This document shows, piece by piece, positions 33,911 to 46,972 of a DNA stretch of 64,000 bases. The stretch comes from Lantana camara. Its lineage: Eukaryota; Streptophyta; Magnoliopsida; Lamiales; Verbenaceae. The notes beneath the pieces were generated by a model, which worked only from the letters and a program-made list of their open reading frames with translations, had not been told where the DNA came from and did not search any database. The stretch's first letter is position 1; every line of letters begins with the position of its first letter. Position numbers and translations under genes: made by a program. Where the stretch lies: positions 8,118,001 through 8,182,000 of the forward strand of contig CM074863.1 of assembly GCA_037501455.1 (NCBI GenBank), given 5' to 3'.

Positions 33911-35806
33911 ATGGACAGCCCCAAACCTCCGTCACCTCCGCATGCAACTGATGGAACCACCACCGGCCGCCACAGCTCCGCCACTACCAGCGACCCTAGA
34001 GTTGGACGCGTCAAATCATTGCTACTAAGATGCGCCATTAACTCAACTCCAACGAAATCACTCACTCCTCAACAGAAAACATTAGTCGAAAAGCGCCTTG
34101 ATGAGATCTTCCCCTCCGTTTACACCCCCGATCACCCCCCTTATGCTTGGGTAACTGTTTTTGAAAAACTTGTCATTTCTTGTTTTCTTAGCCCGTTGTG
34201 CATTTTAGTGATTTGAGAGCTAATTGTTTATTTGGTAAGGGTTTATGCCGGTTACGATGTTTTGGGTTCTTTCCACTGACTGCATGTTCATTTAATGTCG
34301 AAAGGAAACTGAAAAGTTAAAACTTGTTTTTCTTTTCAGATTTTTGTTCTTTTGCAAGACTGAAATTTTCACCCATATGCAGATATCTTCTTTCATTCTT
34401 TATCCCTCCTTTTCGTTTAGATGGTTTAATATTTGGGTCTTGGGAATATTCAGCAATCTGCAACTTGGTTGAATACTTTACTTCACTCCAATTAGCTTTA
34501 AGATGGAACTTTAGATAAAATTATGTTTTTTGGGAAAATTTTCTTATTGTGCTAATATATGTATCATGCAATCATTTGGTATGCACACTGCTAAATACAT
34601 GCTGATGTGCAAGGGAAGTTAATCTTGGTGCAGATGATTGAGGAGGCAATTAAAGAGTTGAATGAGAAACGGGGTTCTACGGAGGAGGCAATATCCAGTT
34701 TTATTTTACAAAAATATAAGAAACTGCCATTCTTTCATGCTGGTTTTCTAGAGCATCATCTCGGAAAGCTTTGCGAAAGTGGTAATCTTGTTGAGAGTCG
34801 TACCCATCGTTATTTGATTGTTAAACCAATCATCCCTAATCTCCCTTCTAAACGCCATCCGAGCTGCACCCTTAGCTCCATCCGCACCCCTAGTCCTTGT
34901 TCTAGTCCAAGTCCCAGCTCCAATCCTACATATGCATCTAGATCAGCTAGAGGTAGAGGTAGAGGTCGGGGTAGAGGACGGCGAGTTAGGGGTCCGGGTC
35001 GGGGAGGTGAGCCTTCTTCGGAGAACATGATGATAGAAGTATATGCAGATAAAGTGGAAGACGAAGTGCATGTGCATCAAATACAATATTTAACTGGAGA
35101 TGATGAAATGGCCAATGAAAGTTTTCAAGGAAAAGAGCAACCTCAAGCACGAGGAGTCGATGTTGAGAATCAAGCAGGAGAAAGCACCATGGTTATTGAA
35201 ATTGAGTCTCCTGAACAAGAATATAGATTTAATGAAGAAAGGACTCGGCCACTCCAACTGGTGAAGGTTGGTAAAGAATCTAATAGCCCCATTACGGAAG
35301 TCTGTCTCATCAATGATGATGCTACGGTAATTCTTAATAATTTCAATGGAATGCAAACATGTTTTCCTGTTACAGTACATAATTATGGCCTTTCTCTATG
35401 TTCCTTATTGAAGCGCTGGAGAATAGCTTTGAAATCAGCAATTTCACTGCTGGAACTAATTTGGTTGATCAGAATGGTCCTAGTATTAATATACTTCATG
35501 TGATCCTTATTTGACTAATTACTATAAATTAACCGGTGAAATCCTTTACTCTGAAAATGAAAATGTCTTGAAATTTATTTTGAGATTGAAGGATAAATTT
35601 AACCAGTGGAAGATTCATCAACTCTACAGGCCATGGAGAAGTCGAACCAAACAAGACAGTCGAGGCCCCGGCCTCCCAAATTTCAGCCAGACCAAACCAA
35701 AGGGCTAGAGAAGAATCAGGAAACCAACCAGCACAGTATATTAAGGCCAAGACCTTTGACTACTAAGCCTCAGCTTAGGAAGCGAAGCTCAAAGACCCAA
35801 AAGTGA
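33911..35806 (+). CDS. Linker-histone H1/H5-domain protein with RG-rich DNA/RNA-binding segment
   Basis: Three exons (33911-34150, 34634-35326, 35630-35806) encode 369 residues in one frame. A winged-helix H15-type domain spans about residues 60-150, including PPYAWMIEEAIKELNEKRGS and HHLGKLCESGNLVE. It is followed by a Ser/Pro linker and an RG-rich run (SARGRGRGRGRGRRVRG) resembling AT-hook or RGG segments. A long acidic region and a basic C-terminus ending RKRSSKTQK complete it. The layout recalls plant HMGA-like proteins (H15 domain plus AT hooks), but canonical GRP-centred AT hooks are not clear. Nuclear chromatin binding is inferred. Confidence 0.75.
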
Positions 35807-37003
35807 TAAGAACTTGAGGATGGCGGAGAAGTAAATGTTCTGAGGTATCAAACCGTGCTAATATTTGCTATCAAGAATGTGTTTTGTCCTATTTACTCAA
35901 AATCTTAAGGCTGCGCATATGATGATGCAGGACCTCCATCTTTTTTTTTGTGATGCGAAATGAATCCAAGTTCTGTTGGTGCATGACTTTTACTGCGACG
36001 CAGCTGTGAAATGCGGGATGCTACTCCATTTTGTTTCTTTTTGACCCCCTCTGAATCCTATGAAGTTGATGCTGCTCTTCTCAGGCATTTTGGCAGGTCG
36101 ATCATGCAACATCCAATACAGAGTGTCTCTCTGTTTTTCTGTTAATACTTAATAGGCCTGTAATGTAAATGTACCATCTCCATTTTGAATTTGATGCTGC
36201 TGGAAACTTGGATGTGATGTTAGTCGTGTATGACCAGTCTTAGTTTTCTGTCAAACTTCTCTCTTGAACGTATGAAAACAAACTTTCATTATAGATTTAT
36301 CCTCCTAGTTATCGAGCTCCACTGAATTATAAAATTAGGGGTAAAATAAAAAATTACTAGACCAAAATATGGATGCCCAAAGCATCCTTTTAGTTATTTT
36401 TAATAATTATATATTGTACCATCTAATAGTCTATTGGTTATATATGGTCTAAGATGAAACCCGCAATCTCCATGTTTCCTACCCAAATTTCAATTTCTTA
36501 GTAACTCCCTCTACTCTCAACTATTTTGGTCCAACAAGAGAACCGATCCGAAGAAAGCCAAGAAAAAGTTCCAATATTTAAAAGAATGTCTCGGCTTAAA
36601 GTCTAAATTCATTAGATTTTTAGATATTGCTCGAACAAATTATCTACGATAGGTAGAATGTGAAGAGCAATTAGAAAGATTCCAAGGAAGCTTGTGGCTG
36701 AAAGGAAATGGTAAAGAGGTTTTGTCAGATTTGAAAGGTTCATTGTAGGGAGATGGCAAAGAGGTTTCTTCAAGAGGGTGAGCAAGACTGTATTGGAGAG
36801 AGAGAGAGAGAGAGAGAGGGGAAATCTTTCAACATTTTCGCATTTTAGAGTTAAAAAAGACTTTTAGATATTTTTTATCATAATACAAACTCTATGAAAT
36901 TAGAATGCCTTTAATAACAAATAAGATAACGTGTTGTATTTACATTATGATTCTCATGTATATTACTAAAGATTATTTGTGTGAAGACTGAGTGATTCTA
37001 ACG
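35807..37003. other. 3' flank and intergenic region with (GA)n
   Basis: 3' UTR, AT-rich spacer and a GA microsatellite at 36796-36818. No gene is seen. Confidence 0.4.
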
Positions 37004-37012
37004 GCTAATGTA

Positions 37013-37115
37013 GGGGAAAATACCCCAGGGCCCCCCTGTGAAAGTAAAAATTTTCAATTAACCCCCCTGTGAAATGGAAATTCTCTAAGCCACACCTTGT
37101 GAAAATTTTTAAATA
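37013..37115. repeat. MULE left terminal inverted repeat
   Basis: Starts GGGGAAAATACCCC and carries modules with CCCCCCTGTG near 37033 and 37063 and a third weaker one near 37096. It is imperfectly inverted relative to the right end. The inner boundary is approximate. Confidence 0.7.
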
Positions 37116-37308
37116 GCACGTTTCCCCCTTAAGACAACGCGTGAGATTCACGCATAGATTTGTGAGACTGGTATACGCAAATTTTCGATTTAAAGCATAT
37201 GAATTGTCCAAATTGCCCTTATTGTATTCTGATTTAAGTTGCCTCCTTCTTCCTTTCTTCACATCAGTTGGCCGCCATTCTTGAAGCTTGGAGGTGTGGG
37301 TTTTGCAA

Positions 37309-37749
37309 ATGACGTCTTCTTCTTCCAATCGGCAGCCGGAAAATACTCGTTTCGTCGATCTGAGGTACGGTAGCACACCTTACTGCAAATGCCCATCAAA
37401 ATGTGAGATTAAAGTCGTTGAATCTAAAGAAAAAGCTTCAAAGGGACACCTCTATTATTGTTGCCCTAATAAGAATGCACAATGTAAGTTTTTTCGTTGG
37501 TGCACTCCGGTTAAAGCTACCCTAGGCTCCAAAGGATTCCCAATTGAAATTGATGGAGGGAATGAGGGTTTCGGCCAGTCAAATGCCAAAGAACAAACTG
37601 AAGGTGGAGACATTGGTGATGTGGCTTCAAGAGTGTCAATGGTCCGTGGGTCATCAAAGAATGAAACAAATGGGGCTTTCATACATGTATCCTGGGTATT
37701 CACTGCAGTTTTCTTCACAATGATGGTGATGTTTTGGATGAAATTGTAA
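37309..37749 (+). CDS. MULE-borne GRF zinc-finger protein with C-terminal membrane anchor
   Basis: A single exon of 146 codons; the first ATG is at 37309 (an upstream TTG is not needed). Residues about 20-65 form a GRF-type zinc finger: Cys26-x-Cys28, Cys32, then YYCCPNKNAQCKFFRWC with Cys51/52, Cys59, paired Phe and Trp64. GRF fingers bind single-stranded nucleic acid in other proteins. The middle is polar. The last 25 residues (AFIHVSWVFTAVFFTMMV and on) form one hydrophobic helix ending at the C-terminus, as in tail-anchored proteins. It lies 300 bp inside the left MULE end and is convergent to the transposase. It is intact while the transposase is not. Function in the element is unknown. 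Confidence 0.75.
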   Translation: MTSSSSNRQPENTRFVDLRYGSTPYCKCPSKCEIKVVESKEKASKGHLYYCCPNKNAQCKFFRWCTPVKATLGSKGFPIEIDGGNEGFGQSNAKEQTEGGDIGDVASRVSMVRGSSKNETNGAFIHVSWVFTAVFFTMMVMFWMKL

Positions 37750-38352
37750 GATGTGTAAGTTGTTATGGTGAAGGGGTGTTAGTGTAATATTTGGTAGTTT
37801 GTGTAATGTAATCTATCTTGTAACAATTGAACTCCTGAATGAAAGAATGTTATTCTATTTCATTTACCAAATTCAGTGAATGATGCAAACTTCTCATTCC
37901 ATTTCATGGATAAAAAATGATGCATTATAACGGTTTGTGTAATTGTGGCATTATTGATGCATTGATCATATCACAAGGTAAAGGAATGAAAATGATACAA
38001 GTTCCACATCCACAATAGAAGAGGTCAAAACCATAAATTGATATGCATTCATTTCACACAAAATAGATAACATTGTGCACTTATAATAATTACACAATTC
38101 CAGACCAAAGTGTTTGTCACAACTACACATTCCATCCAAAAATATACATAAGCTAGAGCAACACGGTGACCAACAAAAACACCATAACAAGTTTGACAAA
38201 AACCAAGTCCATATGGACTGAATATACACAAGATTGATCATTAGTTTCACCCACAAAAAAAGGACACCATAACTACACATTTGATCACCAGTTTCACCCA
38301 AAAAAATAGAACACTATAACTACACATTTGAACATCAATTTCCAGTTGTAGA
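37750..38352. other. Region between the two convergent MULE genes
   Basis: AT-rich, non-coding. It presumably holds the 3' ends of both transcripts. It contains two near copies of a CACCAGTTTCACCC/TTTCACCCA motif around 38246-38300. Confidence 0.45.
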
Positions 38353-41082
38353 TTATCTTCTTGCATTTGTTGGTCTTGAAGAGTGTCTTCTTGCATGTGT
38401 TGTAGACCTTCTCACAGGGGCTGCTTGCTGACCCTAATGAATATATTTGAATTAGTTTGTTTTAAAGTAAAAATATTGCACCCTAATCTAGTAATGCATT
38501 GGTGTTTACCATAGTTGAAGCACTGTTGGTTTGAATGCCAACTTGTCCTCCAGTTTCTGCTCCAGTTTGGTTTTGTGGTTCTCCCTGTGCACAATATAAA
38601 CTTTAGTACTTATTTGACAACACAACTATGATTTAATGAACAAGTGAATCATACCTTGTAAAACTTGGACTTGGGATGTGGTGGGTTAGTGCAGGAGCCT
38701 TTGTTATGTCCACTTGTTAAACACCTTTGACAGGTGTGTGTTAAGCCTCTTCTTGTTGAAACCCCTACTTCATCTGCACCTTTCCTTCTAGCTTTAGTTG
38801 GTCTGCCCCTCTTCACAATTATATGTGGAGCCCTCAGTGGCTCATAAGTTGTCTTGATATAATCATCTTGGCCCGGGACACCATGTATCATATTATCATA
38901 CACTTGCAAATAAAGTTCCTTGGAGAAGAAAGGATCCACAAAGTTCTCCAATTGCTCTATTTTCTCAGTTATTGCAGCATATGCATGACAACAAGGATAG
39001 CCAAAAAGTTGAAACATCCCACAAGAGCAAATTCTCTTGTCAAGATCAACTATATATACATTCAACATATGATGTATCTCATACTCAGATCCACCACAGT
39101 AAGTAGCAAAACAGTTTCTAGCAAGCTTTTGTTAAAACTTGATTTTTTTCATGATGTTTGGACAAATTGTTCCTTGATATCTATCCATCATACTCCTTTT
39201 CTGCTGAATTTTAATCATAAGCTTTGTTCTTATCCACTCAAACATAGATATGATAGGCAGACTTCTAGCAACAAGTATGTATGCATTGAAAGATTCAGAC
39301 AAATTATTAACAACAACATCACACTTACAGATTGTTTCAAAGTGTGATCGTGTCCATTGTTGAGGTGGTATTTCCCTCATCCATTCAGCAGCTGTCTTTA
39401 TCCTCTCATCCACCTTTGGATCAGCCTTCTCAATTCTCTTCATCAACTTCTCAAACTCCACCTTACTGCCTGTCGAAGCAGCTTTCCAGAATAGCTCCTT
39501 TAGTTCATTTGTTTTGAATTTTGTCTTGAAGTTTTAGTAAAGATGCCTCACACAGTATCTATGTTCAGAGTCAGGGAATAATTCCTTCACAGCCTCAACC
39601 AGTCCTTTTTGTCTGTCACTCAGGAAAGTCCACCTTCTTTGCATGCCAATATCATCCAATAACTCTTGCAAGAACCAATTCCAATGTACCCTGTTCTCAA
39701 CTGGTACCACTGCCATAGCAATTGGCCACATATTATCATTCCCATCTGTACTAATAGCTACCAACAATTGACCACCATAAATCGTTTTCAAAAAACATCC
39801 ATCAAGTTGAATGATTGGCCTACAACCCACAAGAAAACCATTCTTCATAGCAGCTAAGGAAAAATAAATTCTCTCAAACACTGGGGGGTCAGTACCTTCC
39901 TTTTTTCTTAGTAGAATCTTGCTTCCTGGATTCCTAGCTCTGACCGTTTCACAATAATCCCAAAGCAACTCATATTGCTTACTGTCTGATCCATGAATTT
40001 GATGCAGGGCTGCTTTCTTGACCCTAGCCACCTTCCATTTGCTTGCATCAATGTCAACTTTTCTCTTGATTGTCTGCTTCAATGTCTCCACAGGTATGCC
40101 TGGATTTTCCCTCACTAACTTCTCAATCCTGCCAGCCAAATACTTTGTTTTTGCCAACTTGTTTGTGTAAGTCCTGCAACAAACATGTTCACCCTTTAAA
40201 GTTTTAATTTGAAACTCAGAACTGCCTTGAATAGGTGAGGCATGAATTCTCCAAGTACATTGCTCATTCAAACATCTAGCTGTGATTCTTGCATTCTCAT
40301 TTCTGATAAAATGCAAGTCAAACCCCTGCCTAATACAATAATCTCTTAGACATTCTCTGAACCATTGTGCTGTTGAGAAGTGTTGACCAATATATGGCTT
40401 AAATAACTTCAAGTTTGTGCCTTCTCTGAACCACAAGTTGTCTTCCTTTTCCCCATCTGAGTTTGTTGCATCAAGCTGATGTGGGCCATCATCTTCATTG
40501 CAATCTGTGTACCATCCATCATCTGCCTCTGTAGGATTACTCTGAGTTGTCTGAACTTTTGCAGCCTTAGCCAACTTCTCTTTATTCCTCATTCTTCTCA
40601 ATTTAGCCACCAGTTCTGCTTTTGTAGGATTCTTGTCAGCTAATATGTTATCATCATCTGAATCTTCTAAGTCATCAAGCATAGCATCAGGGACCATATC
40701 TTCACCATCACTCTCACTAGAAAACCCTGATCCATCATCTCCTTGGAAATCACTATCTCAGCTATCATCAAACTCAGATCTGCTTGAATCCCCAAAGACC
40801 TCTGCATCTTTATCATAACTGACACATGTTGTCTTTCTTTTCCTGATGTTCTTTGTATGTACTTGTGCATTCACAGAAGTCTTACTAGTATGTCTCCCAA
40901 GTGATCTTTTCCCCTGTATTCTCTTCTTCCTTTGTTGAGGAATTTGTGAAGTTTTTGCTTGCTGAACTGGTCCATCTTCATTGATCACTGTTGGTATAAC
41001 ACCACAACTAAATCTACTAAAGTCTCCTGTCTCAAACTCCTCCTGAGTGCAGTTAGTCCCAGTAAGACCTGTCTCAATGTTA

Positions 41083-43034
41083 TGTTGGAAAACAGAATCA
41101 GAAAGCAGCGGAATTTAAAAAAAAATTTCCAACAAAAGGACTTTGAACTCGCAATCGTGTAACCAAATTCGTAAAGATAGAAAACTTACTTTTCTTTTAT
41201 TCTTTCTTGAAGCGTTTCAAGCCACCCAAGAACGCTCTTCTCGCGGCTTGATCCCCTCTCCTTGGTAAAGCTCGAATCTTCAAACTTCTAACTTGAAGTC
41301 TCTAGAGAAAGTCCACCAACTTGATCACAATCTAACTAGTAAGGATGCTAGTTCTCTAGTTAGTGTTTAGGCTTAACCTAGGGTTTAATATAATCTTGGA
41401 GAAAGGAAGGTGTTCAACACATGAACCAAGAATTGTCAATTAGCTCTAAAGGGGAGCATGAGCTCCCCTATATATAGGAAAGGGGAGGGACGGCCGAACC
41501 TAGTCCTTATTGGACTAGGATTTGGTTCCTCTCTCTCCTATTACTTGATCATCAAGTATTTTCCAACTTTGACTTTGAATTCTATTTCTAGTCAACTTTT
41601 AAGAGAGCTTAAAAATATCCAAACTATTTTTGGATAATTTTATACTTTATTTATTATAAAATAAATAACTTATTTTATCTAATTAATTAATTCGTAATTA
41701 ATTAACTAGATTATTTTCTCCAAAATTAGACTTTCCTTTTAATTCAAAATTAAACCAAAGTCTATTAAATAATTAACTAATTAATTATTTAATATATATA
41801 TAATATATATATACACACACGTGTGTGACACGTGTCACAGTGACACGTGTCACTCACGTGAGCCACACGTGTGAATTCACACGTGTGGAACCCTCTTGGT
41901 CCGATTAACTCGTTTAATCATTTTCAAGCCTCAACTCATGTAACCAAGTTGTTGTGTGTGACCCTCTAGGTTCTCAATTCAATTAGCAGTGACCCTAATT
42001 AATTAATTCACTAATTAATTAATCAGTCCACAGATTAAACGACCATAGTCTAGCAACAGGTGTTTAACCCCTAGCTGAATTGGAATGTTCGGATTCGACA
42101 GAACCTTTAAGTCATTGATTCATGTGAGATACAATCCTCCTACTTACTATCTCTCAACCAAGATCTAGGGCAAGGGAATAATCAGAACCCTAATAATCCG
42201 GTCTTAAAGCTAAGTGCATTTCATATCCATTTGATCTCAATCCAAGAAACCCTTTTCTTGATGTCTTGATCTACTGCCTTGGCCAAGGACTCCATATGGC
42301 ATATGAATGACTTACACAATAAGAGATCACCTTGCAAATGCAAGTGTAGGTCCTTTCTTGATTCTCATTCACTTTCATGAATCACTTGTGCAGCCCCAGC
42401 ATAAGCCTTGAATCAGTTGTCTAAGGCGACACCCTTTAAAGCTTATACCTAAGACTACAGAGTTAACTCATAAAGTGACAAGGAACCTCAAGTCTAAGGA
42501 TCAATTAATCACATCAATGACTCGTGAGATATTTCCTAATCTGGAAGTTTCCATTTCCTGAAATAGAAACTTCCTTTCCCATTTAGGAATGTTCTCACAC
42601 GGGGCACCTCAGTGAACTTACTTATTAAAGTAAGCACCCTCATGTATCACGCACGTATCAACTATACACTTTGCACCTCCATGAAACAAGGTGGTCCTTC
42701 TTAAGGGCGTGATCCCACAAGCAAGCCTTAGAGGAGTCAGGTTGACACTCCCACTGTCTGTAGGACTCATCGGCTTGGAGTATTTTACTAATCATGACTT
42801 ATGTGATATAGGGCTCGTTTCATGAACCATTTCACCTAAATGGTAGAGTCCTAAAGTCATCAGGATTAGGGGAGTTCTCATACATGCACAGCTAAAGTAA
42901 ACGCATACCAAACAAGAGCATATAAAGAAGTGTTTGCCTCAATTCGTTATTTTATTCAAAGATTGTTTGTGATTACAATAAGGAAAAGTACAAAGCGGAT
43001 ATACAATCGGCTTTATAGGGCACTATTCCTAACA
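41083..43034 (-). repeat. Copia 3' LTR (left copy)
   Basis: 1952 bp, TGTTGGAAAAC...CCTAACA on the plus strand. An ACGTG-rich palindrome cluster is at 41814-41888 and a TATA-like CTATATATAG at 41468-41477. Confidence 0.95.
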
Positions 43035-43047
43035 ATCTCCCACTTGC
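43035..43047 (-). promoter_or_regulatory. Polypurine tract of the Copia element
   Basis: On the sense (minus) strand AAGTGGGAGAT directly precedes the 3' LTR. Confidence 0.75.
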
Positions 43048-43050
43048 CCG

Positions 43051-46000
43051 TCAAAGCCATTCTAAAGCTACTCTAAGTCCCATCTTCTGAAGATGACCTT
43101 GGAAAGCTTCTCGACTAAGGGGTTTAGTAAGTGGATCTGCCACGTTCTCTGCTGATGTGACCCTCTCAATTAGCACATCTCCTCTTTTGATAATATCACG
43201 GATTAGGTGATACTTCCTCATAATGTGCTTGGTCCGTTGGTGAGATCTTGGTTCTCTTGCTTGAGCAACCGCCCCAGTGTTGTCACAAAACACAGTAATG
43301 GGGTCTTTCATGCTAGGAACAACATTCAACTCTTGAATGAAGTTTCTAATCCAAACACCTTCCTTAGCTGCATCATTTGCAGCTAAGTATTCGGCCTCAG
43401 TGGTCGAATCTGCAGTGGTTGTTTGCTTGGAACTCTTCCAACTCACTGCTCCGCCGTTCAGGCAGAAAATGTATCCTGACATTGACTTAAAATCATCTAA
43501 GTCAGATGCAAAGCTTGCATCGCAGTATCCTTCGACAGTAAGATCTTTCTGACCTCCGTAAACTAAGAATAAATCTTTAGTACTTTTCAAGTACTTAAGA
43601 ATATTCTTCACGGCAGCCCAGTGACCATCTCCAGGGTCAGATTGGAAACGACTTGTCACACTAAGTGCATAAGCCACATCCGGTCGAGTACATAACATTG
43701 CATACATTATGCTACCTATTGCTGATGCATAAGGTGTATGAGTCATTCTTTCCTTCTCAAGGTTAGTCTTAGGACACATCTTCTTTGAAAGACATGTTCC
43801 TACACTCATAGGAAGGTTCTTAACCTTTGCAGACTCCATATTGAATCTCTTCAATACTTTGTCAATGTACATCGACTGTGATAGTCCTATTAACCTTCTA
43901 GATCTATCTCTATAGATTTTAATTCCAAGGATATAGGACGCATCACCAAGATCTTTCATCTCGAATTGGTTCGATAACCATAACTTAGTCACTTTCATGT
44001 CATCCTTCGAATTCCCAATAAGAAGGATGTCATCAACATAAAGTACTAAGAATTGCACTGAGGTCTCCAATTCCTTTCTATACACACATGATTCATTCGA
44101 AATTTGGATGAAACCAAACGCTTTGACTGATTCATCAAATCGAATGTTCCAATTCCTAGAAGCCTGTTTCAATCCATAGATTGATCTTTGAAGTTTGCAA
44201 ACCTTTTGCTCACTCCCACTGAATGTGAAACCTATGGGTTGCTCCATATTGAATGTCTTTGTCAATGTTACCATTGAGAAAGGCAGTTTTCACATCCATT
44301 TGCCATATCTCATAGTCATAATATGCAGCAATGGCAAGCATGATCCGAATAGACTTTTGCATTGCAACTGGTGAAAAGGTTTCATCAAAATCCACGCCGG
44401 GTCTCTGAGTGAATCCTTTTGCAACCAGTCTTGCTTTGTAGGCTGCAATGCTTCCATCAACTCCAAGCTTTCTCTTAAAGATCCATTTGCAACCTATGGG
44501 TTTGACCCCATCAGGCAAATCTACCAAGGTCCAAACTTGGTTGGAGTTCATGGAATCCATTTCGGATTTCATGGCTTCTATCCACTGTTCAGAGTCAGAA
44601 TCTGAAAGTGCCTCCTCATATGTTAAAGGATCATTATCCTTTTGAGAGATTTCATGGAAGAATCCATACCATCTCTCCGGCTGTCTAGGAGTACGTTCAG
44701 AACGCCTTAGAGGAGGATTTTCGTGTGTATCGAAATTCGTGATTGGTTGTGGTTGATTAGAGTGGGACGTTTCTTCAGTGGGTGGTGTGGGGTCATTTTG
44801 TACTTCTTCTAATTCTATGATCTTGCCCTTCTTTTCTTTAAGGAACGGTTCCTCAAGAAAAGTGGCATTTCTAGAAACAAACACCTTTTGTTCAGATTGA
44901 TCATAGAAGTAGTATCCTATGGATTCCTTAGGATAACCTACAAAGTAGCATAAGTTAGAACGAGATTCTAACTTATCTCCCACTGTCCTCTTCACGTAAG
45001 CAGGACAACCTCAAATTCTTAAGTAAGAATAACTAGGGATTTTACCATGCCACATTTCATAGGGCGTTTTAGGGACTGATTTAGAGGGAACTAGATTCAA
45101 AATCTTTGCTGCACTTTCTAGGGCATAACCCCAGAAAGAAGGTGGTAAGTCAGTGAAACTCATCATGGAACGAACCATATCAAGTAGGGTTCGATTCCTT
45201 CTCTCAGAAACTCCATTAAGCTGAGGAGTTCCCGGAGGAGTCCACTGAGAGATAATCCCATTATCCTTGAGATGATTAAGGAATTCTTCACTAAGATATT
45301 CGCCTCCTCGATCAGATCGAAGTGCTTTGATCTTGTGACCAGTTTGGTTCTCAACCTCCTTTTGAAATTCTATGAATTTCTCAAAAGCTTCAGATTTATA
45401 CTTCATTAAGTATACATAACCATATCGACTAAAGTCATCAGTAAAGGTTATGAAGTACTGATGATTGTTTCTAGTGCTTACACTAAGCGGTCCACAAACA
45501 TCAGTATGGATCAAATCCAAAACCTTAGTGGCACGTTCCACAGTTCCTTTAAAAGGAACTTTGGACATCTTTCCTTTGAGACAGGATTCGCAAGAAGTCA
45601 ACTCTTTGAGATCATTTTCAGAGAATGATCCTAAAGTGTTTATCTTGCTAATTCTGTTCTTGGAAATGTGTCCTAATCTAGCGTGCCATAATGGAGCTGA
45701 AACTTTGTCATCTCTCTTACGCTTTGTTTCTCGTTGAATATTCATAATATTGATATTTCGAGTTAGGTAAAGTCCATTACTTAGAGTACCGATGTGAACG
45801 GAAGAGTTGTTCCGTTTGATAAAATATTTACCATTCTTAATATAAGTTTCATAACCTTCACAATCTAATATTGGAACTGAAATTATATTACGAATAATGC
45901 TCGGTACATAAAGGACTTTGTTTAATACTAACTCAAAACTACCTAAATCTAATCTAATTGTGCCTAAAGCTCGAGCTTCAACGTTTGAGCCATCGCCGAT

Positions 46001-46972
46001 CTTCAAGACACATTCTCCTTCTTTGAGTTGTTGGACTTCACTTAGCATCTGTACATCATTACAGATATGAGTCCCACAACCGGTATCAAGTACCCAAGAA
46101 CTAGAATTAATAGAAAGATTTACTTCAACGAGAAAGATACCTTTCTTTAGAGTAGCCTTGTACTCTGGGCAGTTTCTCCTCCAATGTCCCGCTTTCCCAC
46201 AATGGAAGCAAACATCCTCTTTCTGATCACGCTTCTTCTTTTGGGCCTTCCCCTTCGAAATGCCACCAGTGGGCCTAAGGGGTTTCTTCTTCTTCTTTTG
46301 GGCTTTCTTGCCCTTACCTTTAGAAGGCCCAGAAGAGGAAGATGGAGCATTCACCATCAAAACCTTATTGTCCTTCTTGATCGTGCTTTCAGCAGTCACA
46401 AGCTGACTAATCAGCTCAGCTACAGTAGCACCAGCATGATTCATGTTGAAGTTAAGGACAAATGGGTTGAATGATGGTGGGAGCGAAGCTAGCAACAAAT
46501 CCACTGAAAGCTCATCTTTCAGCGGCATGTCCATGGAAGCAAGTTTCTCAGTAAGGGCAAGAAACTTGAGTCCATATTCATGGACACTTGAACCTTCCCT
46601 CATTCTCAAGTGGAATAATTCTTTTGAAGTGTTATACCTTGTAACACGTTCATGAGGGCGGTAAAGTTGCTCTAAGTGGTCGTAAATCTCCCAAGCAAAT
46701 TCCATGGCCTCATGTTGTCTTTGCAAGTCCGGAGACATGTTAGCCAACATAAGGCAACGGGCTTGGAGATTATCATCCTTCCACTTCTGAATCGCATCCC
46801 GCTCGGCCCGAGTGGGAGCCTCCCCTTCAGGACTAGGCTCCCCTTCGAAGAGAACATAAGTTCTCTTCTCAGAATCTAAAATGATTTTTAGATTCCTCAG
46901 CCAATCAGAATAGTTGGGACCAGTCAACTTGTTTGACTCGAGGATCGATACAAGAGGGTTTTTGGTTGCCAT
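43051..46972 (-). pseudogene. Copia gag-pol polyprotein with one stop and one frameshift
   Basis: Starts at 46972 (MATKNPLVSILESNKL) and ends at 43051. In order: Gag with the Copia-type capsid region, a CCHC knuckle (CFHCGKAGHWRRNC), protease DTGCGTH, an integrase zinc finger (HARLGH...CESC) and catalytic core, RT with YVDD, and RNase H ending near VALEWL. An in-frame TAA interrupts it at 45011-45013, just after the integrase core. A frameshift near 44250-44275, at the start of the RT fingers/palm region, moves the rest to another frame. All domains are otherwise well preserved, as expected for a young copy. Confidence 0.94.

Noticed and set aside
39332..40870. Plus- and other-frame minus-strand open frames across the MULE transposase
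   Set aside because: Shadows of the transposase reading frame.
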